Shown: positions 1 to 5,389 of the stretch, piece after piece
Layout of the letters: every line of letters starts with the position of its first letter
How positions within the stretch are numbered: the stretch's first letter is position 1
Assembly: GCA_913774795.1 (NCBI GenBank)
Contig: CAJYIL010000300.1
Location: 1 to 9,810, forward strand
Direction of reading: 5' to 3'
Length of the DNA stretch: 9,810 nucleotides
Origin: Pseudobdellovibrionaceae bacterium
GTDB lineage: Bacteria > Bdellovibrionota > Bdellovibrionia > Bdellovibrionales > JAMPXM01
Notes under the pieces: generated by a model
Databases searched by the model: none
What the model saw: the letters and a program-made list of their open reading frames with translations, nothing else
What the model was told of the DNA's origin: nothing
Position numbers and translations under genes: made by a program

Positions 1-228
1 TTAGTTCTTTTTCAAGAGGTAACCGACTTCGGCCATCATGAACTTCATGCGACCGTGGAGATCTTCGAGCTGAGCAATGTTCGCGCGAAGTTGTTCGATC
101 ACGTCTGTTTCAACGACGTGGCGATCCGCGATCTCATGATATGACTGGCGAAACAGCGAGCGTGCGTCTTGCTCAAGAGTTGTTGCAGAGTTGTCGATTT
201 GAGCTGTTCCCGAGAGTGTCGAAAGCAT
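1..228 (-). CDS. Small helical protein of unknown function (75 aa)
   Basis: I do not recognise this protein. It is a complete ORF with ATG at 228 and TAA at 3-1. A GGAG about five bases before the ATG is a credible Shine-Dalgarno and supports the start. The product has no signal peptide, membrane segment or cysteine. From about residue 17 to the end it is rich in Glu, Arg, Leu and Ala with few helix breakers, consistent with a short cytoplasmic helical or coiled-coil protein. It lies 167 nt downstream of the metzincin gene on the same strand, too far to assume a shared operon. Its leader contains a perfectly pairing inverted repeat at 252-278. The function cannot be inferred from context. Confidence 0.65.
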   Translation of the reverse strand: MLSTLSGTAQIDNSATTLEQDARSLFRQSYHEIADRHVVETDVIEQLRANIAQLEDLHGRMKFMMAEVGYLLKKN

Positions 229-251
229 TGGGGCTCCGTTCTTCGTCTTGT

Positions 252-278
252 CCTTAATCCTATCGTTCAGGACTAAGG
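252..278 (-). promoter_or_regulatory. Inverted repeat in the leader of the 75-aa gene
   Basis: CCTTAATCC (252-260) and GGACTAAGG (270-278) flank a 9-nt spacer. As DNA there is one mismatch, but in minus-strand RNA it becomes a G-U wobble, giving a 9-bp stem. The hairpin ends about 24 nt before the start codon and has no T-tract, so it is not an intrinsic terminator. It could be a leader hairpin or an operator; the sequence does not decide. Confidence 0.35.
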
Positions 279-322
279 TCTCAACTTAAATTACCTTACA
301 TTTCACTCGTGCAAAGCGTCTG

Positions 323-380
323 GTTCCACTCTGGAACTTTATTCCCTAGAGAGATCCCATATTTGAATCTGAGTTCAAAT
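323..380. repeat. Two short dyads between the metzincin gene and the 75-aa gene
   Basis: GTTCCA-ctc-TGGAAC (323-337) and ATTTGAA-tctgag-TTCAAAT (361-380) are perfect inverted repeats in the 167-nt spacer. On the minus strand they lie 16-75 nt beyond the metzincin stop codon. Neither is followed by a T-run on that strand, so they are poor intrinsic terminators. They may be binding sites or 3'-UTR hairpins. No convincing promoter for the downstream gene was found. Confidence 0.3.
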
Positions 381-395
381 TCCGTTCCCGCAAGC

Positions 396-1016
396 TCAGT
401 ACTCGCATCTAATTGATTCTTCGTCCTGAGTCGTGAGGTCCCGGCGCATCATGTCGTTCGGAAGACTTCTCGCCATCACACTCGACGGTGCCGTCGAGTG
501 AGCGAGTCCCAAAACGTGACCGAACTCGTGCAGAACGAGGCTCTGCATATCGACACGTGAAGGCTCAAGAGCGTTGCCTGACGAGAATGTGAAGTCTTTG
601 GCATTGATGCGCATGTCGGCTTCGTAAATGCGATCTCCGGCCCAGTAAACTGTGGTGCGCGCCTGCTCGTTGGACTTCTCACTCTCCCACTTGTGCAAGT
701 AGTAGATGATGTTGTGGCCGTCTTGAGCGGGGTCGGATTTGGTGTCGACGTACCCGCCGATCTTGAGAACCTCGCGCCCGACTTGTTGGTTCCAAGTCGC
801 GGCGGCGTTGCGGATGTCGTCAAAGTACTCGTTTGGAACCGAGCTATCGATATAGACGATGACGGGAACCTGCGAGCCCCACGAAACGCGTTGTTGCTCG
901 GAGTTCTGCACGAAGTTGCACGACTTCTCCGGCGACGGTTTCGCGGCGCAAGCGTTTAAAGTAAACGCGGTCGCGAGCAGGATTGGAATGAGGCCGAGCA
1001 AACGAGCTTTACGCAC
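396..1016 (-). CDS. Lipoprotein metzincin-type zinc metalloprotease (206 aa)
   Basis: Predicted zinc endopeptidase anchored in the envelope by a lipid. The motif HEFGHVLGLAH (His163, Glu164, His167, His173) is the metzincin HExxHxxGxxH signature. It is followed eight residues later by Met181, the expected Met-turn, so this resembles a matrixin-like (M10) catalytic domain with no extra domains. I chose the GTG at 1016, not the upstream TTG at 1064. The GTG has GGAG nine bases before it, and it begins directly with a short lipoprotein signal (RKARLL, a hydrophobic run, lipobox LNAC, Cys23); the longer form puts 16 residues ahead of the signal. Cys33 and Cys204 could form a disulfide. Substrate unknown; autolysis, predation or envelope turnover are all possible. 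No propeptide cysteine-switch motif is visible. Confidence 0.85.
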   Translation of the reverse strand: MRKARLLGLIPILLATAFTLNACAAKPSPEKSCNFVQNSEQQRVSWGSQVPVIVYIDSSVPNEYFDDIRNAAATWNQQVGREVLKIGGYVDTKSDPAQDGHNIIYYLHKWESEKSNEQARTTVYWAGDRIYEADMRINAKDFTFSSGNALEPSRVDMQSLVLHEFGHVLGLAHSTAPSSVMARSLPNDMMRRDLTTQDEESIRCEY

Positions 1017-1632
1017 TGTCGTGATCTCCGTGACCTTCTCTAAGGCAAGAGTGAGACCCGGCAAGGCGTTCTCAGATTTTTTCTAAGCGTCTGGATTGCT
1101 TGGGCTTTCTTACGGAGACGGAACTTGTCGCCGAATGTGGAAGTGACTTCCGAGTTTCGTCCGGGCGGGGTTTGAAATGTGACGGAGGCCGGATTTGTGG
1201 CCTAAGATTCTGTTTTGATTCGGATTTTCGGGAGTGTCAGGTTTCTGATCAGTGTCGAGACACAATCCGGCGAGTAGCCGGACCTTGGTCCGACTTATGG
1301 GTCTGAGAACGTAGACTCAAGAGACGTCCCGTCACCGCCACGCACCCCGTCGCACCACCTGTTCACGTACAGCTTCGCCCCATGGGGAAGAAATGAACGT
1401 ACATTGATCCAGTGGGATCGATTGTATTTGATATGAGGTTTTGCTTGGTGACTTTGTGACTCTAAACGAGATGGTCTCTGCCTTGCTCTAGAGGATAGGC
1501 AGCACCTACCGGCTCTGCCACTGTCGTGGATCCTTCGAGCCCCAAACCTACCAACACAACCTATCTGCACGGCGCCCTGAAGAGACGAAGAGTCCCAGGG
1601 CCCCGGCCTGCCGTTTTGAGACTGGCTAACTG
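1017..1632. other. 616-nt stretch without a supported gene
   Basis: The open frames here (for example 1100-1306 plus and 1295-1570 minus) have atypical, Arg/Ser/Cys-rich translations and no credible ribosome-binding site, so I do not call them. The stretch holds the 3' region of the response regulator and the upstream region of the metzincin, both on the minus strand. It contains four closely spaced inverted repeats at 1237-1292, a CCCCATGGGG palindrome near 1379-1388 and a GC-rich dyad at 1596-1610. I could not match any part to tRNA, tmRNA, RNase P, SRP or 6S RNA. A diverged structured RNA or gene remnant cannot be excluded. Confidence 0.5.
1237..1292. repeat. Cluster of four inverted repeats
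   Basis: Four short dyads lie almost end to end: TCAG-gttt-CTGA (1237-1248), GTGTC-ga-GACAC (1252-1263), TCCGG-cgagtag-CCGGA (1266-1282) and CGGACC-tt-GGTCCG (1279-1292). The last two overlap and would be mutually exclusive as hairpins. They sit in a long non-coding stretch. A folded transcript or a multi-site binding region would both explain them; neither is proven. Confidence 0.35.
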
Positions 1633-1636
1633 TTAG
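1596..1636 (-). terminator. Weak candidate terminator region after the response regulator
   Basis: On the minus strand the response-regulator stop codon lies in the dyad CTAAC-a-GTTAG (1626-1636). About 15 nt further on is a GC-rich stem, CAGGCC paired with GGCcCTG (1596-1610, one bulge). It is followed by a pyrimidine-rich but not T-only stretch. This could slow or end transcription but is not a textbook intrinsic terminator. Confidence 0.25.
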
Positions 1637-2346
1637 TTGGCGCGGTCGGTAAAGCGGTACCCGACTCCTCGCACTGTTTCGATTTGATTGCCGATCGTAC
1701 CGAGCTTCTTACGGAGCGAGGCCATATGCACATCAATCGTTCGGTCGGTCACATTGAGATTCCCGAGAGCACGTTCGCGCAATTTCTCTCGCGTGAGAAC
1801 CTGACCGGCCTGCTTGAGCAACTCGCTCAAGATTTTGAACTCAGTTAAAGTGAGCGCAATCTCGGCTCCGTCAATCGTCACGCGGTGAGCGGAGAAGTCG
1901 ATGAGCAAACCGTCTCGAGAGATTTTTGTTTCCGCTGATTTCGCAGGCGCTGTGGGAACAGCTTCAACCGCCGATGTCCCATCCGAGCGACGCGCGAGAG
2001 CCTTGATCCGCGCGGCGAGTTCTTTTGGATAAAACGGTTTGGTGACGTAATCGTCAGCGCCGATATCGAGAGCATGAACTTTATCTTCTTCGCCGGAAAG
2101 TCCCGTCACCATGATGATCGGAAGGCGACCAAACGTCTGCGACGAGCGAACTTCGCGAACAGCCTCGACGCCGGTTTTGCCCGGGAGAATTTGATCGAGG
2201 AGAAGGAGATCTGGACGATTCGAGTTAAGTTCTTCGAGAAGATTCATTCCGTTGTCGAGCGTGACGACCTGGAATCCTTCTTCTTCGAGCAAATTCTTGA
2301 GGATTTCGCGGATATCGCTTTCGTCCTCAACGACCATAACCTTCAT
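1633..2346 (-). CDS. OmpR/PhoB-family response regulator (237 aa)
   Basis: DNA-binding response regulator of a two-component system, with the usual length and architecture. The receiver domain (about residues 1-118) has the acidic pair Glu7/Asp8, phospho-acceptor Asp51 in LLLLDQILPG, Thr81 and Lys103 in TKPF. A 25-residue Ala/Pro-containing linker leads to a winged-helix effector (about 143-235) with the recognition-helix segment RTIDVHMASLRKKL and the wing IETVRGVGYRF. The residue after Thr81 is Gly rather than the commoner Ala. ATG at 2346 is preceded by AGGTGG eight bases upstream, which fixes the start. No histidine kinase gene lies next to it in this window; the 3' neighbour is a long non-coding stretch and the 5' neighbour is divergent. 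It is therefore an orphan here and its target genes cannot be named. Confidence 0.93.
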   Translation of the reverse strand: MKVMVVEDESDIREILKNLLEEEGFQVVTLDNGMNLLEELNSNRPDLLLLDQILPGKTGVEAVREVRSSQTFGRLPIIMVTGLSGEEDKVHALDIGADDYVTKPFYPKELAARIKALARRSDGTSAVEAVPTAPAKSAETKISRDGLLIDFSAHRVTIDGAEIALTLTEFKILSELLKQAGQVLTREKLRERALGNLNVTDRTIDVHMASLRKKLGTIGNQIETVRGVGYRFTDRAN

Positions 2347-2556
2347 TTAAAGTGCCACCTAGATGCGAAAAGGGTCGGTTTAACTACTTGAGTCTCATCA
2401 TGTCACCCTTTTACTGCGCGTAAGACAACGACTTCCCTCTACACATACCTGAATTTTGCGTTAGGACGCCCTTCGATGGCCCAGATGTTGGCTCGTGATT
2501 TGTAGTCTTGAGTACCGGAATCGACATCGGACCGACTCGTTTTTCAAAGGATTTTT

Positions 2557-2802
2557 ATGAGCGAAGAAAAGCGAAATCCTTCTCGAAGCTTAAGCGAGCG
2601 CATGGAATTACCCTCTTGGGAGCTGCTCTTGCTCATCCTGTTCGCGGTGACGGTCTTGGGCCTCGCTCTTCGCTCTCCCCTGAAGACTTTTCCGAGACTT
2701 GCCTCAGAAGCTTCGATGCGCCAACTCGATCGAGATCCTTACGATTTGCAGTCGGATCGATCGATCAACGACTCGCGAAATCGCGTCGAGACCGGCCTTT
2801 AA
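2557..2802 (+). CDS. Small single-span membrane protein of unknown function (81 aa)
   Basis: I do not recognise this protein. It begins at ATG 2557 with AAAGGA five bases upstream, a good Shine-Dalgarno that is the main evidence for a real gene. The N-terminal 17 residues are polar and charged. Residues 20-38 (WELLLLILFAVTVLGLALR) form one transmembrane helix, and the remaining 42 residues are polar with many Arg, Asp and Ser. Basic residues flank both sides of the helix, so topology is uncertain. It is divergent from the response regulator (210-nt spacer) and convergent with the lytic transglycosylase. An inverted repeat (2788-2816) spans its stop codon. Overlapping frames at 2508-2831 and 2699-2950 look like shadows. 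Confidence 0.65.
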   Translation: MSEEKRNPSRSLSERMELPSWELLLLILFAVTVLGLALRSPLKTFPRLASEASMRQLDRDPYDLQSDRSINDSRNRVETGL

Positions 2803-2816
2803 GTTTCTCCGGTCTC
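2788..2816 (+). terminator. Candidate terminator hairpin across the stop of the 81-aa gene
   Basis: GAGACCGG (2788-2795) and CCGGTCTC (2809-2816) form a perfect 8-bp stem with a 13-nt loop that contains the TAA stop codon. It is followed by TTCAT, a weak T-tract. The position, between two convergent genes, suits a terminator, but because the stem begins inside the coding sequence a terminating ribosome would interfere with folding. Confidence 0.35.
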
Positions 2817-2831
2817 TTCATAGAACCTTAA

Positions 2832-3836
2832 TCAGTTTTTGCAAACTTCAAGCGATTGAACTGAAGAACGGATCAATAGATCCTTCTTGTTTCGGCGAAG
2901 AACGCTCCAATAGCGGGCAGCTCCGCGGTACGGATTGCGGAGTTCTTTGACGTTCGGCACGTCCTGGAGCCCGTGAATGGCTTTGTACTTTGAAATCAGC
3001 GTATTCATGATACGCACACCGCAACGAATGTTGGTCTCGGCGGTTTCGAGTTCGCGAGCTTTCTCGATGTTGCAGCCATAAAGATTGGCGCTTGTCTTCG
3101 AAATCTGAAGAAGCCCACGGCTGATGATAGCCGTGGAGTCGTCGTCTTTCATATCTTCGGTATAAGTCGTGTCGATGTCGAAATCGCTTTCGAACTTCGC
3201 CATCGACGAGATGAGCTGTAAAAATACTTTTTTACGGTCTTGTTCGTTCAGGCGGTGGTACCGCGGGCAGAATTGGCGAGCGTCGATCAAATCGGCCTTT
3301 AACATGTCGCCACCAAGCTCCTCGAGAGCTTTGATGGTCATACGCGACCACTTATCGCTACTCGACATCTTCGCCCAAGCTGGGGCAGGAAGCTTGTTCT
3401 CGGGAAGAATCTCTGGCTTCGGCTTCGGTGTCGGCGCGGCAGGTTTCGCGTTCGCCGACGGTGAGTTTGTTGGCTTCGCGGAGTTGGTCGGAGCCACTGG
3501 CTTCACGTTAGCAGTCGACGGTTGGGCGTTCGTCGGTGCCGCTGGTTTCGCGTTCGCTGTGGCCGGCGCGTTCGTCGGCGTCGGCGTCGGTGCATCAGCG
3601 CGTGGCGCCGTCACGACGATGTCGGGCTCACGTGCCCCCGCTGAGTCTGAACCTGCGGTTTCCAAAGGCTTCGCTGCTGGAGCTAGGATGACCGGATCGC
3701 TCGTGGCGTGTGCGCCAAACGATGAATCACCGGCGATGAAGCCAGAGTTTGAACGCGCCGGTGCGCACGCTGAAAGCGCGAGTAAGGCTGCGATCGTTGT
3801 GAGATGAGACGTCAGATTTGATGTCAACTGCTTCAC
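2832..3836 (-). CDS. Lipoprotein lytic transglycosylase, SLT domain (334 aa)
   Basis: Predicted peptidoglycan-cleaving enzyme of the outer-membrane lipoprotein type. I chose GTG 3836, which has GAGGA eight bases upstream and gives a standard lipoprotein signal with lipobox LSAC (Cys24). The same frame is open to ATG 3962, but that start has no Shine-Dalgarno and would put 42 extra residues before the signal. After about 50 polar residues comes a Pro/Ala/Thr linker (about 74-158) with NAKPAAPTN-like repeats. The C-terminal SLT-like domain holds the presumed catalytic Glu216 (SMAKFESDF), the GLLQIS motif (241-246, the usual GLMQI) and the NIRCG segment (269-273). Cys190, 255, 272 and 332 may form disulfides. 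Family members cleave the MurNAc-GlcNAc bond with 1,6-anhydro formation. Cell-wall remodelling or growth on prey would both fit. Confidence 0.85.
   Translation of the reverse strand: MKQLTSNLTSHLTTIAALLALSACAPARSNSGFIAGDSSFGAHATSDPVILAPAAKPLETAGSDSAGAREPDIVVTAPRADAPTPTPTNAPATANAKPAAPTNAQPSTANVKPVAPTNSAKPTNSPSANAKPAAPTPKPKPEILPENKLPAPAWAKMSSSDKWSRMTIKALEELGGDMLKADLIDARQFCPRYHRLNEQDRKKVFLQLISSMAKFESDFDIDTTYTEDMKDDDSTAIISRGLLQISKTSANLYGCNIEKARELETAETNIRCGVRIMNTLISKYKAIHGLQDVPNVKELRNPYRGAARYWSVLRRNKKDLLIRSSVQSLEVCKN
3433..3558 (-). repeat. Imperfect 24-nt repeats in the transglycosylase linker
   Basis: Three diverged copies of a 24-nt unit start at 3433, 3490 and 3535 and encode NAKPAAPT, NVKPVAPT and NAKPAAPT. 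The spacing is irregular. They are coding repeats of a flexible Pro/Ala spacer that would let the catalytic domain reach away from its lipid anchor, and are a likely site of length variation. Confidence 0.7.
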
Positions 3837-4054
3837 TTTGTTGGTCCTCTTTAGTGTCAAAGTGCCCGTTCTATTCAGCGAAGCCCCACGCCATCGCCGA
3901 TCCCGCAGATCAACCATCGCAAGCGTCACGCCACACGCGAGCGCGAACTCGAAGCGGCTCATCGAAAATCAAAGAATTCTGAGGAAGGAGTTGCAAGCAA
4001 CGGCGACGAGTTTGGTCACGGGTGCGAAACGACGCCAAAAGAAATGCACTAGGC

Positions 4055-4082
4055 AAAAAAGAAAAAGTCCACTCGCGGACTT
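4055..4082 (-). terminator. Strong intrinsic terminator on the minus strand
   Basis: The perfect 6-bp stem AAGTCC-actcgc-GGACTT (4065-4082) is followed on the minus strand by T5-C-T6. This is the most canonical terminator in the window. It lies upstream of, and reads toward, the transglycosylase gene, so it would insulate that gene from transcription beginning near 4190. Confidence 0.75.
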
Positions 4083-4187
4083 GCCCGTCGGTAAAGAGGC
4101 TGAACTTCTCGTTATGGTTCAGTTGCACCGCCGAAGTCAGACGGCCTTCGGGGACCCACCAAGAGATGGTCGTTCGTGGCCAGAACG
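4055..4187 (-). ncRNA. Candidate structured small RNA with its own terminator
   Basis: Reading the minus strand from about 4187 to 4055 there are four clear hairpins. They are CGTTC/GAACG (4171-4187), CCGAAG/CTTCGG (4131-4151), CTGAAC/GTTCAG (4100-4122) and AAGTCC/GGACTT (4065-4082); a weak 4-bp one lies at 4158-4170. The last is followed by TTTTTCTTTTTT and is a strong intrinsic terminator. No convincing minus-strand gene precedes it, so the simplest reading is an RNA of about 130 nt. A weak promoter fits: TTTTCA (4218-4213), a 16-nt spacer and TAATAT (4196-4191). It resembles no RNA family I know. Alternatives are a 5'-leader structure of the CDF gene read on the other strand, or a terminator for an unannotated 99-aa frame starting at 4209. 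Confidence 0.45.
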
Positions 4188-4189
4188 TG

Positions 4190-4195
4190 TATATT
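4190..4195 (+). promoter_or_regulatory. Candidate -10 element for the CDF gene
   Basis: TATATT lies seven bases before the chosen ATG (4202), so a transcript from it would begin at or next to the start codon and be leaderless. The only Shine-Dalgarno-like sequence is AGG three bases from the ATG, too close to work well, which fits a leaderless message. No good -35 is visible. The site overlaps the possible -10 of the divergent small RNA. Confidence 0.3.
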
Positions 4196-4201
4196 AGGTC
4201 T

Positions 4202-5245
4202 ATGTCCACCGATGAAAAAACATCTCGAAAACTAGATCACGAACACTCACATGACCATCATGATCATACCCATGATGAGCATCACGGGCACGATCATGGT
4301 GCAGGCCATGGACATGACCACGGGCACGACCATGATCATTCGCATGGCCTTTTCGGGCATCACCATCACGCTCCCAAATCCTTCGGTCGAGCGTTCGCGA
4401 TCGGCATCGCGCTGAATCTCGTATTCGTCGCGATTGAAGGCTTCTACGGATTCATCTCGAACTCGCTCGCGCTACTCTCCGACGCTGGCCACAACCTCAG
4501 CGACGTGCTCGCACTCGTCTTAGCGTGGTTCGCAACATGGCTGGCGCGTCGTCGTCCGACGGCGCAATTCACTTACGGATTCAGAAGCTCATCAATTCTC
4601 GCCGCCGTCATGAACGCGGTTGTTCTGCTCGTCGCCGTCGGCGGCATTCTCTGGGAAGCGATTATGCGCTTGAACGATCCGGCTCCGGTGAATAGCGGCG
4701 TCGTGATGACGGTCGCAGCGGTGGGGATCATCATCAACGGTGTTACGGCGGCGCTTTTCGCTTCGGGCTCCAAAGACGATCTCAACATTCGCGGAGCGTT
4801 CTTGCACATGGTGGCAGACGCTCTCGTCTCACTCGGTGTCGTCATTGCCGGTTTCGCCATTTTGAAGACCGGCTACGCGTGGATTGACCCCGTGACCTCA
4901 ATCGTTATCGGGCTCGTCATCATCTGGGGAACATGGGGGCTTCTAAAAGACTCGGTCGCTCTCGCGTTAGCTGGGGTGCCTGGCGGCATCGAGACCTCCG
5001 AAGTCGAAACATTTTTGCGATCCCAACCGGGCGTCACGCACGTTCATCATCTTCATATCTGGGCGCTGAGCACTTCACAAACCGCGCTCACCGCCCACCT
5101 CGTTAGGCCCAACGGCACCGATGATGGATTTTTGTTTAGCTTGAATGCCGCCCTCAGCGAAAAGTTCGGGATCGAGCACTCGACAATTCAAATCGAACTC
5201 GGGACTGAAAACGATTGCCCGCATTCGACTGCCGACTGTGTTTAA
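4202..5245 (+). CDS. CDF-family Zn/Co/Cd efflux transporter, ZitB/CzcD-like (347 aa)
   Basis: Inner-membrane cation diffusion facilitator that exports divalent metal, mainly zinc, in exchange for protons. The N-terminus is extremely His-rich (22 His between residues 13 and 56), a cytosolic metal-binding region. Six transmembrane segments follow (about 62-246). The transport site is formed by His97/Asp101 in SDAGHNLSD of TM2 and His202/Asp206 in HMVAD of TM5, the H/D pattern typical of zinc-type members. The cytosolic C-terminal domain (about 255-347) has HVHHLHIW at 280-287 and ends in a Cys/His tail (Cys339, His341, Cys346). I chose ATG 4202 because it gives the usual family N-terminus; the frame stays open to 4022, but that stretch is the hairpin-rich RNA region. 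No metal regulator lies beside it. Confidence 0.93.
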   Translation: MSTDEKTSRKLDHEHSHDHHDHTHDEHHGHDHGAGHGHDHGHDHDHSHGLFGHHHHAPKSFGRAFAIGIALNLVFVAIEGFYGFISNSLALLSDAGHNLSDVLALVLAWFATWLARRRPTAQFTYGFRSSSILAAVMNAVVLLVAVGGILWEAIMRLNDPAPVNSGVVMTVAAVGIIINGVTAALFASGSKDDLNIRGAFLHMVADALVSLGVVIAGFAILKTGYAWIDPVTSIVIGLVIIWGTWGLLKDSVALALAGVPGGIETSEVETFLRSQPGVTHVHHLHIWALSTSQTALTAHLVRPNGTDDGFLFSLNAALSEKFGIEHSTIQIELGTENDCPHSTADCV

Positions 5246-5289
5246 GCCTTGAACATCTCCGGCAATTCGCGGCTTCTAAGCGTCGTTCC

Positions 5290-5314
5290 TTGATCCAAAT
5301 CAAACTCGGTTGAT
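5290..5314 (+). promoter_or_regulatory. Three TTGAT half-sites upstream of the exported-protein operon
   Basis: TTGAT (5290-5294), its complement ATCAA (5299-5303) and TTGAT again (5310-5314) make overlapping inverted and direct repeats, about 10 nt apart, in the 144-nt spacer between the CDF gene and the operon. TTGATC followed 15 bases later by TGATAT is a possible but weak promoter. A regulator-binding site is plausible; there is no direct proof. Confidence 0.25.
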
Positions 5315-5346
5315 ATGGCCTCTTATTTTTGTGGTCTCACCTTTGC

Positions 5347-5383
5347 TCCTCCTGGATCGATCTAAAAATCGAATCCCGGAGGA
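5347..5383 (+). promoter_or_regulatory. Hairpin sequestering the operon's Shine-Dalgarno
   Basis: TCCTCC (5347-5352) is a perfect complement of GGAGGA (5378-5383), the Shine-Dalgarno that lies six bases before ATG 5390. Between them GGAT pairs with ATCC (5354-5357 with 5373-5376) and CGAT with ATCG (5358-5361 with 5368-5371). This leaves one 1x1 mismatch (5353/5377), one bulged A (5372) and a 6-nt loop. The 14 base pairs enclose the whole ribosome-binding sequence. This is what a translational operator, RNA thermometer or ligand-gated switch would look like. The same dyad could also be a DNA operator. Confidence 0.6.
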
Positions 5384-5389
5384 TCGCCC

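Noticed and set aside
1504..1512. CCGGTAGGT on the minus strand, reminiscent of the 3' part of GEMM-I cyclic-di-GMP riboswitches
   Set aside because: The conserved CAAACC and GCAAAGCC blocks and the paired helices are absent; a 9-nt match is chance level.
1295..1570. 91-residue minus-strand open frame in the gene-free stretch
   Set aside because: Arg/Ser/Cys-rich translation with no domain, no convincing ribosome-binding site and nothing in context to support it.
3433..3558. 24-nt repeats considered as a CRISPR array or mobile repeat
   Set aside because: Copies are diverged, irregularly spaced and in frame; they encode a Pro/Ala linker.
3169..3807. Long plus-strand frame opposite the transglycosylase
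   Set aside because: It mirrors the Ala/Pro-rich linker of the real gene and gives a Gly/Ala/Val/Phe-rich low-complexity product.
4022..4201. 60-residue N-terminal extension of the CDF protein
   Set aside because: It runs through the terminator and hairpins, and CDF proteins of this type start just before the His-rich region, as at 4202.
4100..4201. NiCo (czcD) riboswitch in the CDF leader
   Set aside because: No four-way junction or closing P1 helix of that family could be found on the plus strand.
3838..4209. Open frames on both strands over the hairpin region (119 aa plus, 99 aa minus)
   Set aside because: They are incompatible with each other and lack good starts. The hairpins and terminator point to RNA; the minus frame is kept only as a stated alternative.
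4240..4370. CAY/GAY-rich tract considered as a microsatellite
   Set aside because: It codes for the His/Asp-rich metal-binding N-terminus usual in CDF transporters.
5246..5280. Terminator after the CDF gene (AAGCC paired with GGCTT)
   Set aside because: Only 5 bp with a loop of over 20 nt and no T-run.
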